DNA of 64,000 nt from Gordonia effusa NBRC 100432 (GCF_000241305.1 NZ_BAEH01000094.1:1-64000), one strand, 5' to 3'. Positions 44,438-54,882 are shown, counted from the stretch's first letter. The notes: generated by a model from the letters alone, not told the origin. A program made the numbers and translations.

Positions 44438-47400
44438 GTGGGCTGGCATAACGGACCTCCGACCTGGTCGGAGATGGAGCGGGTGCTCTCCGGTCGCGCG
44501 CCAGCGGGCGGGCGGCCCGGGGAGACGTTCGCGCCGCCTTATCCGCAGCCCAAAGAGGGTGAGCCTGGCAGGTTAGCCGACGACGGCGTTCCCGACGGCG
44601 GCGACGGCCCCGCCTGGTCTCGTAAGCGCGAGGCGTATCACGCAGATGAGTCGATCAAGCGCGTTACCTCGACGGTGCCGTATGCGGAACTGCACGCACA
44701 TAGTGCCTATAGTTTCCTCGACGGGGCGTCGATGCCCGAAGCGATGGTCGAAGAGGCACAGCGCCTGGATCTCAAAGCCCTCGCGCTGACCGACCACGAC
44801 GGCTTCTATGGCATCGTCCGGTTCGCCGAGGCTGCCCGGGAACTCGGTATGCCGACGGTGTTCGGAGCGGAACTATCGTTAGAACGTGATGCGGTCCGGA
44901 CTGGGGTGAATGATCCGTCCGGCGAACATTTACTGGTGCTGGCCCGCGGGGATGAAGGCTATCGGCGGTTGTCGCGCACTATCGCCGACGCGCATATGGT
45001 CGGCGGCGAGAAGGGGATTCTGCGCTACGACGTCGACGGTCTGTCAGATGCCGCGGCCGGGCAATGGCTGATTCTCACTGGCTGCCGTAAAGGGGCAGTG
45101 CGTCGGGCGTTGGATCGCGGCGGACCGCTCGCGGCCGGTAAAGCGTTGGGGGAGTTGGTTGATCGCTTTGGTCCCGACAACGTCGTCGTCGAGCTAACCG
45201 CTTATGGCCAACCCGACGACGATGAACGCAACGCGGCGCTGGCGACACTCGCCGCGGCGTCGAGAGTATCGACGGTCGCCACCACCGGAGCGCATTTCTC
45301 CGGTCCGCATTGTCGCAGGTTGGCGATGGCGATGGCGGCGGTACGTGCGCGAACCGATGTGGACACCATCGCCGGCTGGCTGCCCGCGGTAGGTGGTGCG
45401 CATCTGCGTAGTGGCGACGAGATGGCTCGGTTGCTCGCCGCGCACCCCGAAGCTATCGCCAACGCTGTTGACCTAGCCGATGACTGTTCCTTCGAATTGG
45501 GTTTGATCGCACCGCAATTGCCACCCTTCGACGTCCCCGAGGGGTATACCGAGGCCACTTGGCTGCGGGAGTTGACGATGGAAGGTGCGGTGCGCCGGTA
45601 CGGGGCTCAGCCGTCGAATCCCAAGGCGTACAAGCAGATCGAACATGAATTGGCGATCATCGAGTCGCTGAATTTTCCCGGTTACTTCCTGGTGGTGCAC
45701 GATATCGTCAGTTTTTGCCGCCGCAACGACATCCTGTGCCAGGGGCGGGGCAGTGCGGCCAACTCGGCGGTCTGTTACGCCTTGGGTATTACGTCAATAG
45801 ATCCGGTAGGCAACAACCTGTTGTTCGAGCGATTCCTGTCGCCCGAGCGTGATGGTCCGCCCGACATCGACGTCGACATCGAGTCCGATCGTCGTGAGGA
45901 AGCCATTCAGTTCGTCTACCAGAAATACGGTCGGCGCTACAGCGCGCAGGTGGCCAATGTGATCACCTATCGCCGACGCTCCTGCATCCGGGATATGGCT
46001 CGTGCGTTGGGATATGCCACCGGACAACAGGATGCGTGGAGCAAGGCTCCCGAGCAGGCGCCCGACGACGTCAAACGGCTTGCCGATGAAATAGCCGGGT
46101 TGCCAAGGCATTTGGGTATCCATTCCGGCGGTATGGTGATCTGCGATCGACCGATCGCCGACGTCTGTCCGACCGAGTGGGCGCGCATGCCGAATCGGAG
46201 CGTGCTGCAGTGGGATAAAGATGACTGTGCCGCAATAGGTTTGGTGAAATTCGATTTGCTCGGCCTCGGTATGCTTTCGGCATTGCATTACGCGATCGAC
46301 CTGCTCGCCGAATATAAAGGGATCGAGGTGGATCTAGCGAAGATCGACCTCACCGAAGAAGCCGTCTACGACATGTTGTGCAAAGCGGACTCGGTCGGCG
46401 TGTTCCAGGTGGAATCGCGGGCACAGATGGCGACGCTGCCCCGGCTGAAGCCGCGCAGCTTCTATGACCTAGTCGTCGAAGTGGCGCTGATCCGTCCCGG
46501 CCCGATTCAGGGCGGGTCGGTGCATCCATATATCCGGCGGCGTAACGGTGATGAAAAGGCGAACTGCGATCACCCGTCGATGGAAAACGCGCTGGGACGA
46601 ACACTCGGGGTGCCGTTGTTCCAGGAACAGTTGATGCAGCTGGCTGTCGACGTCGCAGGATTCAATCCGGCCGAAGCTGATCAACTGCGTCGGGCGATGG
46701 GATCCAAACGATCGCCGGAGAAGATGGAGCGGCTTCGGGAACGCTTCTACGAAGGAATGGCGCAACTGCACGGCATTACCGGAGAACTCGCCGACCGCAT
46801 TTTCGAGAAGCTATCCGCATTCGCGAATTTCGGTTTCCCGGAAAGCCATTCGCAAAGTTTCGCCTCACTGGTGTTCTACTCGTCGTGGTTCAAGTTGCAT
46901 CATCCGGCGGCGTTCTGCGCGGCTTTGCTGCGTGCGCAGCCGATGGGCTTCTATTCGCCGCAGTCGTTGGTCGCCGATGCGCGGCGGCACGGGGTGACGG
47001 TGCACCGGCCCGACATCAACAAGTCATTGTCTTGGGCGACACTGGAATCCGATGGAACCGAGGTGCGGCTGGGATTGGCGAGTGTGCGCAGCATCGGCGA
47101 CGAGGTGGCACAGCAGATCGTCGATGAACGTGACGTCGGAGGCGAATATGTCAGTGCCGCAGACCTTTCCCATCGCGCGGGGTTGACCAAACGGCAATTG
47201 GAGGCACTGGCCACCGCTGGGGCGTTCACCCGGTTCGGCGGAACTCGGCGCCAAGCGCTGTGGGCGGCGGGCGCGGCGGCGGCGGACCGTCCCGACCAAT
47301 TGCCGTTGGCTGCGGCAACCGACACCACGCCGCCGATGCTGCCCGGCATGTCCGACATCGAGTTGGCCGGTGCGGATGTCTGGGCGATCGGAGTGACGCC

Positions 47401-47761
47401 GTCGAGCTATCCGACACAATTCCTGCGACCCCGGCTCGATGCTCTTGGTGTGGTCGCCGCGGATCGGCTGCTGTCGGTGCCCGATGGAGCGAGGATCATC
47501 GTCGGGGGAGCGGTCACGCATCGACAGCGGCCGGCTACGGCATCGGGGGTGACATTCATCAATCTCGAAGACGAAACGGGCATGGTGAACGTGGTCTGTT
47601 CGGTAGGGCTGTGGTCGCGCTATTCCGAACTCGCGCGCTCGGCGTCGGCGTTGTTGGTGCGTGGCAAGGTCCAGAATGCCGAAGGGGCGGTGACGGTGGT
47701 GGCCGATCGCTTACAGCGATTGGATCTGAAAGTGGGCTCGCGGTCGCGGGATTGGCATTGA
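44438..47761 (+). CDS. dnaE2: Error-prone DNA polymerase III alpha subunit DnaE2
   Basis: A 1107-residue C-family polymerase. The PHP domain begins 'ELHAHSAYSFLDGASMPEA'. The polymerase core includes 'RGSAANSAVCYALGIT' and 'DIDVDIESDRREEAIQF' with catalytic acids. A C-terminal OB-fold ('INLEDETGMVNVVCS') follows. With ImuA' and ImuB it forms the translesion mutasome in mycobacteria, responsible for damage-induced mutation. GTG 44438 ('VGWHNGPPTWSEMERVLS') matches family N-termini; the upstream ATG at 44414 falls in the SOS box. Confidence 0.95.
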   Translation: MGWHNGPPTWSEMERVLSGRAPAGGRPGETFAPPYPQPKEGEPGRLADDGVPDGGDGPAWSRKREAYHADESIKRVTSTVPYAELHAHSAYSFLDGASMPEAMVEEAQRLDLKALALTDHDGFYGIVRFAEAARELGMPTVFGAELSLERDAVRTGVNDPSGEHLLVLARGDEGYRRLSRTIADAHMVGGEKGILRYDVDGLSDAAAGQWLILTGCRKGAVRRALDRGGPLAAGKALGELVDRFGPDNVVVELTAYGQPDDDERNAALATLAAASRVSTVATTGAHFSGPHCRRLAMAMAAVRARTDVDTIAGWLPAVGGAHLRSGDEMARLLAAHPEAIANAVDLADDCSFELGLIAPQLPPFDVPEGYTEATWLRELTMEGAVRRYGAQPSNPKAYKQIEHELAIIESLNFPGYFLVVHDIVSFCRRNDILCQGRGSAANSAVCYALGITSIDPVGNNLLFERFLSPERDGPPDIDVDIESDRREEAIQFVYQKYGRRYSAQVANVITYRRRSCIRDMARALGYATGQQDAWSKAPEQAPDDVKRLADEIAGLPRHLGIHSGGMVICDRPIADVCPTEWARMPNRSVLQWDKDDCAAIGLVKFDLLGLGMLSALHYAIDLLAEYKGIEVDLAKIDLTEEAVYDMLCKADSVGVFQVESRAQMATLPRLKPRSFYDLVVEVALIRPGPIQGGSVHPYIRRRNGDEKANCDHPSMENALGRTLGVPLFQEQLMQLAVDVAGFNPAEADQLRRAMGSKRSPEKMERLRERFYEGMAQLHGITGELADRIFEKLSAFANFGFPESHSQSFASLVFYSSWFKLHHPAAFCAALLRAQPMGFYSPQSLVADARRHGVTVHRPDINKSLSWATLESDGTEVRLGLASVRSIGDEVAQQIVDERDVGGEYVSAADLSHRAGLTKRQLEALATAGAFTRFGGTRRQALWAAGAAAADRPDQLPLAAATDTTPPMLPGMSDIELAGADVWAIGVTPSSYPTQFLRPRLDALGVVAADRLLSVPDGARIIVGGAVTHRQRPATASGVTFINLEDETGMVNVVCSVGLWSRYSELARSASALLVRGKVQNAEGAVTVVADRLQRLDLKVGSRSRDWH

Positions 47762-47781
47762 GCCGTACGACTGCTGGTGAA

Positions 47782-48729
47782 TCAGCCCAGGAGTTTTGCG
47801 CCCGTTTGGTCCAGGATCATCGACGCATCCTGTGCCGAGAGATTCTCCTCGATATACGTCGCCGATCGCACATATCGAGCGCCGCCCTGATAGGGGAAAT
47901 CTGAACCGAACAGCAGCCGGTCAGCGCCGAGTGTCGAGACAGCGGCGTGCAATGCGGGTGCGTGGTCGTGCCCGACGGTGTCGAACCAGATACGTCGGGC
48001 AGCATCTTTCGGCGCTTCTGGGCACTCCGGTGCCTCCCACTCCATGATCTGCCGGTTTGCCCGCTCCAAGACCATCGGCAACGCACCGCCCAGGTGGCAG
48101 GTCACAATCTTCATATTCGGATACCGAGATGGGATACCCGCCAAGATCAGGTGCATGATCGCGACGGTGTCCTCGATCGGCGCGCCGATCGACCATGTCA
48201 ACGAGTGATCGGTGATCAGTGGGGATAGGGCGCCGCAACCGGCGGGATGTACGAAAAGTATTGCGCCCCTTCGATCCAACTCCGCGTACAGCGGGTCGAA
48301 GGTAGGGTCTGCGATGGATTGCCCGAGCACCGAGGTGGTAATCGCCACGCCGTGCATGCCCAGATCGTCGAGCGCCCGATTCAGTTCGACCAACGCTGCC
48401 GAAATATGAGGTAGCGGCAACGACGCCAGTGCCCCGAATCGTCCGGGATGCTCCTCGGTGAGTTTCGCGTACTCGTCGTTGACGAACCGCGCGCTCGTCA
48501 CGGCAGCGGCTTCGCTCTCGAAATGCGGGGAAGCCGGTGTGGCAGAAAGGATTTGTAGATCAACGCCCGCCTCGTCCATAAGTCCGAAGCGGCCCGCTAG
48601 ATCGGAGGCCGAGGCCGTAGCCCCAAGGCCCCGATGGACATCGGTGCCGGTTCGCCCGTGCTGATCAAGTAGAGATAGGTAATCCTCTGACCACAAATGG
48701 GCGTGAATATCGATTCGCACAACCCCCAT
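47782..48729 (-). CDS. Amidohydrolase family 2 protein (ACMSD-like)
   Basis: A 315-residue metal-dependent hydrolase/decarboxylase fold. The metal-binding 'RIDIHAHLW' begins at residue 5, a His lies in 'ILFVHPAG', another in 'KIVTCHLGGALP', and the Asp in 'RLLFGSDFPYQGG'. All four ligand sets of the amidohydrolase-2 family are present, so it should be active. The substrate is unknown; gamma-resorcylate- or ACMS-type decarboxylations occur in this family. It is convergent with dnaE2, and a palindromic repeat lies upstream. Confidence 0.86.
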   Translation of the reverse strand: MGVVRIDIHAHLWSEDYLSLLDQHGRTGTDVHRGLGATASASDLAGRFGLMDEAGVDLQILSATPASPHFESEAAAVTSARFVNDEYAKLTEEHPGRFGALASLPLPHISAALVELNRALDDLGMHGVAITTSVLGQSIADPTFDPLYAELDRRGAILFVHPAGCGALSPLITDHSLTWSIGAPIEDTVAIMHLILAGIPSRYPNMKIVTCHLGGALPMVLERANRQIMEWEAPECPEAPKDAARRIWFDTVGHDHAPALHAAVSTLGADRLLFGSDFPYQGGARYVRSATYIEENLSAQDASMILDQTGAKLLG

Positions 48730-48786
48730 GCTAGGAATCGGCCTGTTCTTCAGTCACCAGTATGTCGGACGATCGACGGACATCGA

Positions 48787-48855
48787 CTGGAAATGTCCCC
48801 GTACGAGGCGCAGGCGCTATATCGCCGGCCGCCTCGCTCACGGGGACATTTCCAG
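48787..48855. repeat. Palindromic dispersed repeat, copy 1
   Basis: A 69-bp element bounded by perfect 16-bp inverted ends, CTGGAAATGTCCCCGT (48787-48802) and ACGGGGACATTTCCAG (48840-48855). Inside, GAGGCG and CGCCTC form a second stem and 'CAGGCG' leads into the loop. It is intergenic between trmL and the amidohydrolase gene. A second copy with the same ends is at 59188-59254. Confidence 0.9.
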
Positions 48856-48874
48856 CGGTGCCAATCCCCAGATA

Positions 48875-49339
48875 TTAAACGGCGCCGTCGAATTCGTTCT
48901 GCCGCCAGGCTTCGTAGATCGCGATGCTGGCCGAATTGGCGAGGTTATGTGAGCGTCGGTCGGGCAGCATTGGGATGCGTATTTGCGCGGTGATGTGCTC
49001 ATCGCTCAAGACGTCGTCGGGTAGCCCGGTGGGTTCTGGCCCGAACAGCAATACGTCGCCGGGGCGATAGGAAACGTCGGTGTGGAAGCGTGTCGCGTGC
49101 GCGGTGAATGCGTAAACCCGTTGCGGTGCAAGCTTTTCCCACGCGGCACCCAGATCTGGATGGACAGTGACGGCGGCCATCTCGTGATAGTCGAGTCCCG
49201 CGCGTTTCACCTGAGTGTCGTTGATCTGAAAGCCAAGTGGCTCGATGAGATGCAGTTCGCATCCAGTATTGGCGGCCAACCGGATCGCGTTACCCGTGTT
49301 GGGCGGGATGCAGGGCTGGTAGAACATGATGCGGAACAT
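48875..49339 (-). CDS. trmL: tRNA (cytidine(34)-2'-O)-methyltransferase TrmL-type
   Basis: A 154-residue SPOUT methyltransferase with the knot region in 'DVLLFGPEPTGLPDDVL' and 'IPMLPDRRSHNLANSASIAIYEAW'. The N-terminus 'MFYQPCIPPNTGNAIRLAAN' is highly conserved in TrmL, which 2'-O-methylates the wobble base of certain leucine tRNAs. It is divergent from folD and corresponds to M. tuberculosis Rv3366 by sequence. Confidence 0.92.
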   Translation of the reverse strand: MFRIMFYQPCIPPNTGNAIRLAANTGCELHLIEPLGFQINDTQVKRAGLDYHEMAAVTVHPDLGAAWEKLAPQRVYAFTAHATRFHTDVSYRPGDVLLFGPEPTGLPDDVLSDEHITAQIRIPMLPDRRSHNLANSASIAIYEAWRQNEFDGAV

Positions 49340-49515
49340 GGAAATGCAGGCTAGCAGGGGGAGTCACGATGGAAGGCGAAGCCAACTCGTGAATGGGATC
49401 AGACGCCTCATGCATCGCACAACAAGACGCTGCCTAGCGGTCCCAAAGCTATTTGCCCGTTCGATCGATTCGACCACTGACTGAACCAGCGGCCGTCTAA
49501 TGAAACAATGGAGCC

Positions 49516-50373
49516 GTGACGGCGATACGACTTGACGGCAAAGCAACCCGCGACGACATCTTCACCGACCTCTCGGCTCGCGTCGACAAACTCCGCGAGC
49601 ACGGCATCGTGCCTGGTCTGGGAACTATTCTCGTCGGCGACGATCCGGGATCGCAGTCGTATGTCAAGGGGAAGCATGCCGACTGCGCCAAGATCGGCGT
49701 CGAGTCGATTCGCAAGGATCTGCCCGCCGACATCACCCAGGAACAGCTCGAGGAAGCGATCGACGAGCTCAACGCGGACCCTGCCTGCACCGGCTACATC
49801 GTCCAACTGCCCCTCCCCAAACACCTGGACGAGAATGCGGCGCTTGAACGCATCGCGCCGGAAAAAGACGCCGACGGTCTGCATCCGATCAACCTCGGCC
49901 GGCTGGTACTCGGCAAGGAGTCGACGCTCCCATGTACGCCGCGCGGTGTGATTCACCTGCTGCGCCGCTACGACATTCCGATCGACGGCGCGCATGTCAC
50001 CGTCATCGGGCGCGGCGTCACTATCGGCCGCCCCATCGGCCTGCTCTTGACCCGCCGTAGCGAGAATGCGACAGTCACCTTGTGCCACACCGGGACTCGT
50101 GACCTGGCTGCCGAGGTGCGTCGCGCGGATATCGTCATCGCGGCTGCCGGTGTCGGACATCTCATCACCGCCGACATGGTTAAACCCGGCGCCGCCGTGA
50201 TCGACGTTGGCGTAAGCCGCACCGATGCCGGTCTTGTTGGCGACGTGGCCCCCGATGTGTGGGACGTCGCCGGGTATGTCTCGCCGAACCCCGGCGGTGT
50301 CGGCCCGTTGACTCGGGCGTTCTTACTAGTCAATGTCGTCGAAGCCGCGCAAGCTCAGCTCGCCGAGGCATAG
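49516..50373 (+). CDS. folD: Methylenetetrahydrofolate dehydrogenase/cyclohydrolase FolD
   Basis: A 285-residue bifunctional enzyme interconverting 5,10-methylene-, 5,10-methenyl- and 10-formyl-THF. The catalytic segment '[20 protein letters not shown]' carries the Tyr and Lys of the active site, '[12 protein letters not shown]' is conserved, and the NADP site is '[13 protein letters not shown]' with '[13 protein letters not shown]' at the C-terminus. GTG 49516 is the start. DUF3017 follows after 12 bp, a conserved actinobacterial pairing. Confidence 0.96.
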   Translation: MTAIRLDGKATRDDIFTDLSARVDKLREHGIVPGLGTILVGDDPGSQSYVKGKHADCAKIGVESIRKDLPADITQEQLEEAIDELNADPACTGYIVQLPLPKHLDENAALERIAPEKDADGLHPINLGRLVLGKESTLPCTPRGVIHLLRRYDIPIDGAHVTVIGRGVTIGRPIGLLLTRRSENATVTLCHTGTRDLAAEVRRADIVIAAAGVGHLITADMVKPGAAVIDVGVSRTDAGLVGDVAPDVWDVAGYVSPNPGGVGPLTRAFLLVNVVEAAQAQLAEA

Positions 50374-50385
50374 AGGCTTTCGATC

Positions 50386-50715
50386 ATGGCCGAGCAACCC
50401 ACACTTGACGATCGCACCGATCGGATCCGCCGCGCCCGGCAGTTGCGCAGATACATCATTCAGATCCCGTATTTCATCGTCCTGGGCGTCATCGGCGTTG
50501 CCGCGATCTTGGTTATGTTTGGGTTCTGGCGCAAAGGCGCGTTGGTATTCAGCGGAGCGCTCCTGCTTGGGGCGACGTTTCGTGCCCTTCTCCCAGTGGG
50601 CCGGATTGGGTTGCTGCAGGTGCGGGGCCGCCTATTCGACGTCTCAGCGATGGCAACGATGGGTCTGTTGATGCTTTGGTTGGCCTCGTCGATCGCGGCG
50701 CTTGGTACTGATTGA
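50386..50715 (+). CDS. DUF3017 small membrane protein downstream of folD
   Basis: A 109-residue protein with a charged N-terminus (about 1-22) and three hydrophobic helices (about 26-46, 52-68 and 82-105). The linking loop 'LLPVGRIGLLQVRGR' is the DUF3017 signature. It follows folD by 12 bp as in mycobacteria (Rv3355c). Function unknown. Confidence 0.87.
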   Translation: MAEQPTLDDRTDRIRRARQLRRYIIQIPYFIVLGVIGVAAILVMFGFWRKGALVFSGALLLGATFRALLPVGRIGLLQVRGRLFDVSAMATMGLLMLWLASSIAALGTD

Positions 50716-50732
50716 TCCGATGGCCTATGCCA

Positions 50733-50774
50733 CACTCACTGTCGTAAAGATAACGTTTTGGTATACAGTGGGTG
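50733..50774. promoter_or_regulatory. Spaced inverted repeat upstream of the Hsp70-like gene
   Basis: Arms CACTCACTGT (50733-50742) and ACAGTGGGTG (50765-50774) match at 9 of 10 positions and are separated by 22 bp of A/T-rich DNA holding a TATACA-like -10 box. It could be an operator or promoter for the gene at 50830. Confidence 0.45.
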
Positions 50775-50829
50775 CGAATAGTTTTTAGCCAAGCAAAGCG
50801 ATGGGTTAATCGACATCAGTTCACCCGAG

Positions 50830-52296
50830 TTGCGTACCGATAACGCCGACGTGAGTGCGACGTTGGGCGTGTCAGCAGGTCGCGGCATGATCCACGTGGC
50901 CAAAGTCGGATTTGATCCGGCAGGTCGGAGTGTCATCGACAGCAGGGTCCTCGACGTCGATCCTGAAGATGGTCTGAACCAGGCGAGCAGGGTTAACTCC
51001 GCCATCGACGTGATGCAGGCGGCGAGCGCAGACGCCGCGGACACCCCGGCGACCTGTGTCGCGGTGCGGCGCAGCGACGAGTCCACGGAATTGCACCGGG
51101 GGACCGGCCGCCGACGACGAGTGCGTGTTGTCGATGAAAATCTCGCCGTTATTAGTTACCTGTCCAGCACGGGGCTGCTGGGTTCCTACGAGTCAGTAAT
51201 GGTCATCGACTGTGGTGACTCGGGTATGACGATGTTCACCACCTCCCCGCGGGCTGAGGACGCAACCGATGTGGTGCGTACGGGAGCGCTCTCCGGTCAG
51301 GAACTCGACAAGCGAATCGCGGCAACTGTCGCCGATGAACACGGATGGCTCAGACGGCCTACCGACGAGCAGGTCGCGGCGTGCCGGACCGCCAAGGAAG
51401 AACTTTTCAGTACCGAGGAACGTCCATCCGTAGGGCATGTCCGAGTGCGTATAGATGACGTGTCTAATGCGGCGCAGCCGCTGATTGCCGCAGCGGCACA
51501 AGAGGTTTCGCGATATGTGGGGCGTGGCGGAGCCGAGCCGCAGTTGATAATAGTCGTCGGCGGTCTCGCCAATATTCCACAGGTTGTCGAGGGGCTGGGT
51601 GAAGCGGCTGGCATTCCCGCCGTGGCCGCGCCGTCGCCGGAATTGGCCGCAGCTATCGGCGCGGCACTGACTGCTCGCGAAGCCGATTCTGGCATAACGA
51701 AATTGACGATGATCGGCGGTCGTCGCAACCGTGACTGGTTGTCGACTGCCCCGCTGATAGTGGTCGGGGTATCCATTGGAGTGATCGCGATGTCGATCTA
51801 CGCCAGTGGTTCATTGACCAGCAGTGAAAGTCCGTTCGTGCCATCCAACCCCAGTCCGCCAGTTGTCAGCGACGCGTCGAATCTGACGACACGGACCACC
51901 GCGGCCGGTGACTTTGGTCCGCAGGGCGAGGCAACGCTGACCCCCGACGCTCCCAACACAGGGGCGGGACCAGGTTGGGCCACAACGCAATTGAATCCGA
52001 CGACGTCGGTGCGGACGCGGACTCTGGTGCCAACGACGCTGCCCACCGGACCGTCGTCGAGTAGTTCGGGACAGTCGTCGTCCAAACCGTCGACCAGTGG
52101 TCCATCTACGTCAACTACGACATCGCCGTCGTTGCCATTTGTGCCGCCGGGAGTTCCGTTGCCGCCCTATCTGATTCCGTCGGGGCTATTTCCGTCACCG
52201 TCACCCGCGCCGCGGCCGCAGAATGCGCCCGCAGACAGCGACCAGCCGCAGTACGCGCCTCGCACCCCGCCGCCAGCGGTGGTTCCGCAGCGTTAG
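50830..52296 (+). CDS. Hsp70/actin-like ATPase-fold membrane protein with Pro/Ser/Thr-rich tail
   Basis: Up to 488 residues. The N-terminal half (about 1-290) resembles the Hsp70/actin fold: 'SAGRGMIHVAKVG' (phosphate-1 position), 'MVIDCGDSGMTMF' (phosphate-2) and 'IIVVGGLANIPQV' (adenosine motif), ending in 'SPELAAAIGAALTA'. A membrane helix lies at about 306-326. The remaining 160 residues are Pro/Ser/Thr-rich and probably cross the cell wall. ATP binding is plausible but unproven. The start is unclear: TTG 50830 or GTG 50851, both without a good ribosome-binding site. I do not know a named family. Confidence 0.78.
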   Translation: MRTDNADVSATLGVSAGRGMIHVAKVGFDPAGRSVIDSRVLDVDPEDGLNQASRVNSAIDVMQAASADAADTPATCVAVRRSDESTELHRGTGRRRRVRVVDENLAVISYLSSTGLLGSYESVMVIDCGDSGMTMFTTSPRAEDATDVVRTGALSGQELDKRIAATVADEHGWLRRPTDEQVAACRTAKEELFSTEERPSVGHVRVRIDDVSNAAQPLIAAAAQEVSRYVGRGGAEPQLIIVVGGLANIPQVVEGLGEAAGIPAVAAPSPELAAAIGAALTAREADSGITKLTMIGGRRNRDWLSTAPLIVVGVSIGVIAMSIYASGSLTSSESPFVPSNPSPPVVSDASNLTTRTTAAGDFGPQGEATLTPDAPNTGAGPGWATTQLNPTTSVRTRTLVPTTLPTGPSSSSSGQSSSKPSTSGPSTSTTTSPSLPFVPPGVPLPPYLIPSGLFPSPSPAPRPQNAPADSDQPQYAPRTPPPAVVPQR

Positions 52297-52311
52297 CTGT
52301 CGGTCTAACTC

Positions 52312-53466
52312 TCAAAGTCGGGCGAGTTCCATTGTCCGCTTGAGTAATTCGGCGATTGAGTCGAATTCGGTGAGAAACCCGTCGTGTCCTTTGTCGGACT
52401 CGATGGTCTGCAGGCCGCCGACGCAGTTGCCCAACTTTTCGGCGAGTTCTTGCGGTAGTCGAATCGGGTAGAGACGATCGGATTCGATCCCACCGACGAT
52501 TACCGGTACCTTGCAGCGGGCGAGGGCGGCGTCGATACCACCATTGTTTCGTCCGACGTCGTGGTGGTTGAGCACTTCGGACAGGATCACGTAACTGCCG
52601 GGATCGAACCGGTTCACCAGTTTGGCGGCCTGATGTTCCAGGTAGCTCTGGGCGGCATAGCGTCCGCCCGTCAGGGGCTGTTCGTCGCCTTGGGGACGAT
52701 TGCCGAACCGTTCGTCGAGTTCGGATTCCGCGCGGTAGGACAGATGTGCGATACGCCGGGCGATACCTAAACCTGCTCTGGGTATATCTGAAGTACCGTA
52801 GTAATCACCGCCTTGCCACGCGGGATCGGCCTTGATCGCGGCGATTTGTGTTGTCTGCGTACCGATTTGGTCGGCGGTCGCCCGCGCGCCGACGGCGAGT
52901 ACCAACGCTGAGCGCACTCGGCCGGGATAGGCGACGGCCCACTCGAGGGATCGTGCGCCGCCCATCGACCCGCCGAGAACGGCTGCGACCGAAGGGATGT
53001 CAAGTGTGTCCATCAGCGCGACCTCCGCTCGCACTTGGTCGGCGACGGTGAGTTGAGGAAACCGGGAACCATAGGCAAGCCCGTCGGCGGGATGACTGCT
53101 GCCGGGGCCCGTTGACCCGTCACAACCGCCGAGGACGTTCGCCGCGATGACACACCATTCGTCGGTGTCCACAGCGCAACCCGGACCGATCAGGCCATCC
53201 CACCAGCCGGCCATCGGGAAAGCGTCGTTGGCCGGACCGGTGACGTGGGAATTGCCAGTCAGTGCGTGCAGTGCCAGCACCACATTGTCCCGTGTCGGCG
53301 ACAACGTGCCCCAGCGCTGGAACGCCAGGGTCACGTCGTCGATTTTCGACCCGTTGTCGAGCGGTATCGTCCCAACATTGACGCTATGTAACACGGCGTC
53401 GTCGGACGTTTCCCAATCGTCGAATATGTTGTGCCCCAATGGGGCAGCGGGCAGGTCGATACTCAC
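52312..53466 (-). CDS. metX: Homoserine O-acetyltransferase MetX
   Basis: A 384-residue alpha/beta-hydrolase-fold enzyme making O-acetylhomoserine from homoserine and acetyl-CoA. The nucleophile is in '[16 protein letters not shown]', and '[19 protein letters not shown]' and '[14 protein letters not shown]' are conserved. GTG 53466 is chosen at the family N-terminus; the open frame extends upstream without support. It lies 43 bp behind metY in the same operon, controlled by the SAM-IV riboswitch. Confidence 0.93.
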   Translation of the reverse strand: MSIDLPAAPLGHNIFDDWETSDDAVLHSVNVGTIPLDNGSKIDDVTLAFQRWGTLSPTRDNVVLALHALTGNSHVTGPANDAFPMAGWWDGLIGPGCAVDTDEWCVIAANVLGGCDGSTGPGSSHPADGLAYGSRFPQLTVADQVRAEVALMDTLDIPSVAAVLGGSMGGARSLEWAVAYPGRVRSALVLAVGARATADQIGTQTTQIAAIKADPAWQGGDYYGTSDIPRAGLGIARRIAHLSYRAESELDERFGNRPQGDEQPLTGGRYAAQSYLEHQAAKLVNRFDPGSYVILSEVLNHHDVGRNNGGIDAALARCKVPVIVGGIESDRLYPIRLPQELAEKLGNCVGGLQTIESDKGHDGFLTEFDSIAELLKRTMELARL

Positions 53467-53509
53467 TGACAGCGGTGGTCTTTCTCGGTAGAGCCGTGGT
53501 GGCCGGGGC

Positions 53510-54835
53510 CTACTGGGTCGCGGCGAAGCCCTGTTCGAGGTCGGCGATGATGTCATCAATGCCCTCGATCCCGACCGCGAGTCGCACCAAACCGGGGGTG
53601 ACACCGGCGGCCAGTTGCTCCTCGGGAGTGAGCTGGCTGTGCGTGGTTGACGCCGGGTGAATCACCAGCGAGCGGACGTCGCCGATGTTGGCGACGTGGC
53701 TGTGCAGAGTCAGGGCGTCGACGAACTTCTTGCCGGCATCCACGCCGCCGGATAGTTCGAAGCTGATCACCGCGCCAATCCCTTTGGGGGCCAGCCGTTT
53801 TGCGAGTTCGTAGTACTTCGACGATTCGAGACCGGCGTAGTTGACGGTGACGACCTGGTCGTGGCCAGTGAGGAAGGCCGCGACCTTCTCGGTGTTCGCG
53901 ACGTGGCGCTCGACGCGCAGGCTCAACGTCTCCAAGCCTTGGGCAAGGAGGAAGGCGTTGAACGGCGAGATGGCCGCACCGGTGTCACGCAACAGTTGGA
54001 CGCGTGCCTTGAGTGCATAGGCGGGAGCGCCGAGATCGGCGAAGACCACACCGTGGTAGCTCGGGTCCGGCGTGGTGAAGCCGGGGAACAAATCGACGCC
54101 GTCGCGCTGGCCACGCCAGTCGAAGGTGCCACCGTCGATGATGACACCACCGATGGCCGTACCGTGGCCGCCGATGTACTTGGTCGCCGAATGCACGACG
54201 ATGTCGGCGCCGTGGGCCAGTGGGTTGAGCAGGTACGGCGTGGCGACGGTGTTGTCGATGATCAGTGGTACACCGTTGCGATGTGCGACGTCGGCGACGG
54301 CCGCGATGTCGAGGACCTCGATATTCGGGTTAGAGATCGATTCTCCGTAGAAGGCACGCGTATTTGGGCGGACCGCGGCCTGCCATGACACCGGATCGTC
54401 GGGGTCGTCAACGAATGACACCTCGATGCCGAACTTGGGCAGGGTGTAGTGGAAGAGGTTGTATGTACCGCCGTATAGCCGCGGACTGGAGACGACGTGA
54501 CCACCGTTCTCGACGATGTTCTGGATCGCGTAGGTCTCGGCGGCTTGGCCGGAAGCTACGAGCAGCGCCGCGACACCTCCTTCGAGGGCGGCCAGGCGCT
54601 GCTCGACGGCGTCCTGTGTCGGGTTCATGATGCGGGTGTAAATATTTCCCGGCTCGGCGAGTCCGAAAAGGTTCGCGGCGTGCTGAGTGTCGTTGAAGAC
54701 ATACGAGGTGGTCTGATAGATCGGCAGCGCGCGGGCGTTGGTGGTGGCATCGGCCGACTGTCCGACGTGGATCTGCTTCGTTTCGAAGCTCCAGTTGGCG
54801 GTTTCGTCCACAGTGGTGTCAGGGGTGTCAGACAT
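53510..54835 (-). CDS. metY: O-acetylhomoserine sulfhydrylase MetY
   Basis: A 441-residue PLP enzyme of the Cys/Met-metabolism family, adding sulfide to O-acetylhomoserine to give homocysteine. The PLP lysine is in '[19 protein letters not shown]', and the N-terminus '[20 protein letters not shown]' is typical. ATG 54835 is used; the open frame upstream runs into the riboswitch. With metX it supplies homocysteine for methionine, repressed when SAM is high. Confidence 0.95.
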   Translation of the reverse strand: MSDTPDTTVDETANWSFETKQIHVGQSADATTNARALPIYQTTSYVFNDTQHAANLFGLAEPGNIYTRIMNPTQDAVEQRLAALEGGVAALLVASGQAAETYAIQNIVENGGHVVSSPRLYGGTYNLFHYTLPKFGIEVSFVDDPDDPVSWQAAVRPNTRAFYGESISNPNIEVLDIAAVADVAHRNGVPLIIDNTVATPYLLNPLAHGADIVVHSATKYIGGHGTAIGGVIIDGGTFDWRGQRDGVDLFPGFTTPDPSYHGVVFADLGAPAYALKARVQLLRDTGAAISPFNAFLLAQGLETLSLRVERHVANTEKVAAFLTGHDQVVTVNYAGLESSKYYELAKRLAPKGIGAVISFELSGGVDAGKKFVDALTLHSHVANIGDVRSLVIHPASTTHSQLTPEEQLAAGVTPGLVRLAVGIEGIDDIIADLEQGFAATQ

Positions 54836-54882
54836 TTTCGGTGACGTCTCTTTCTCGGTCGGTGGGGATTGCCCCGTTGTGA

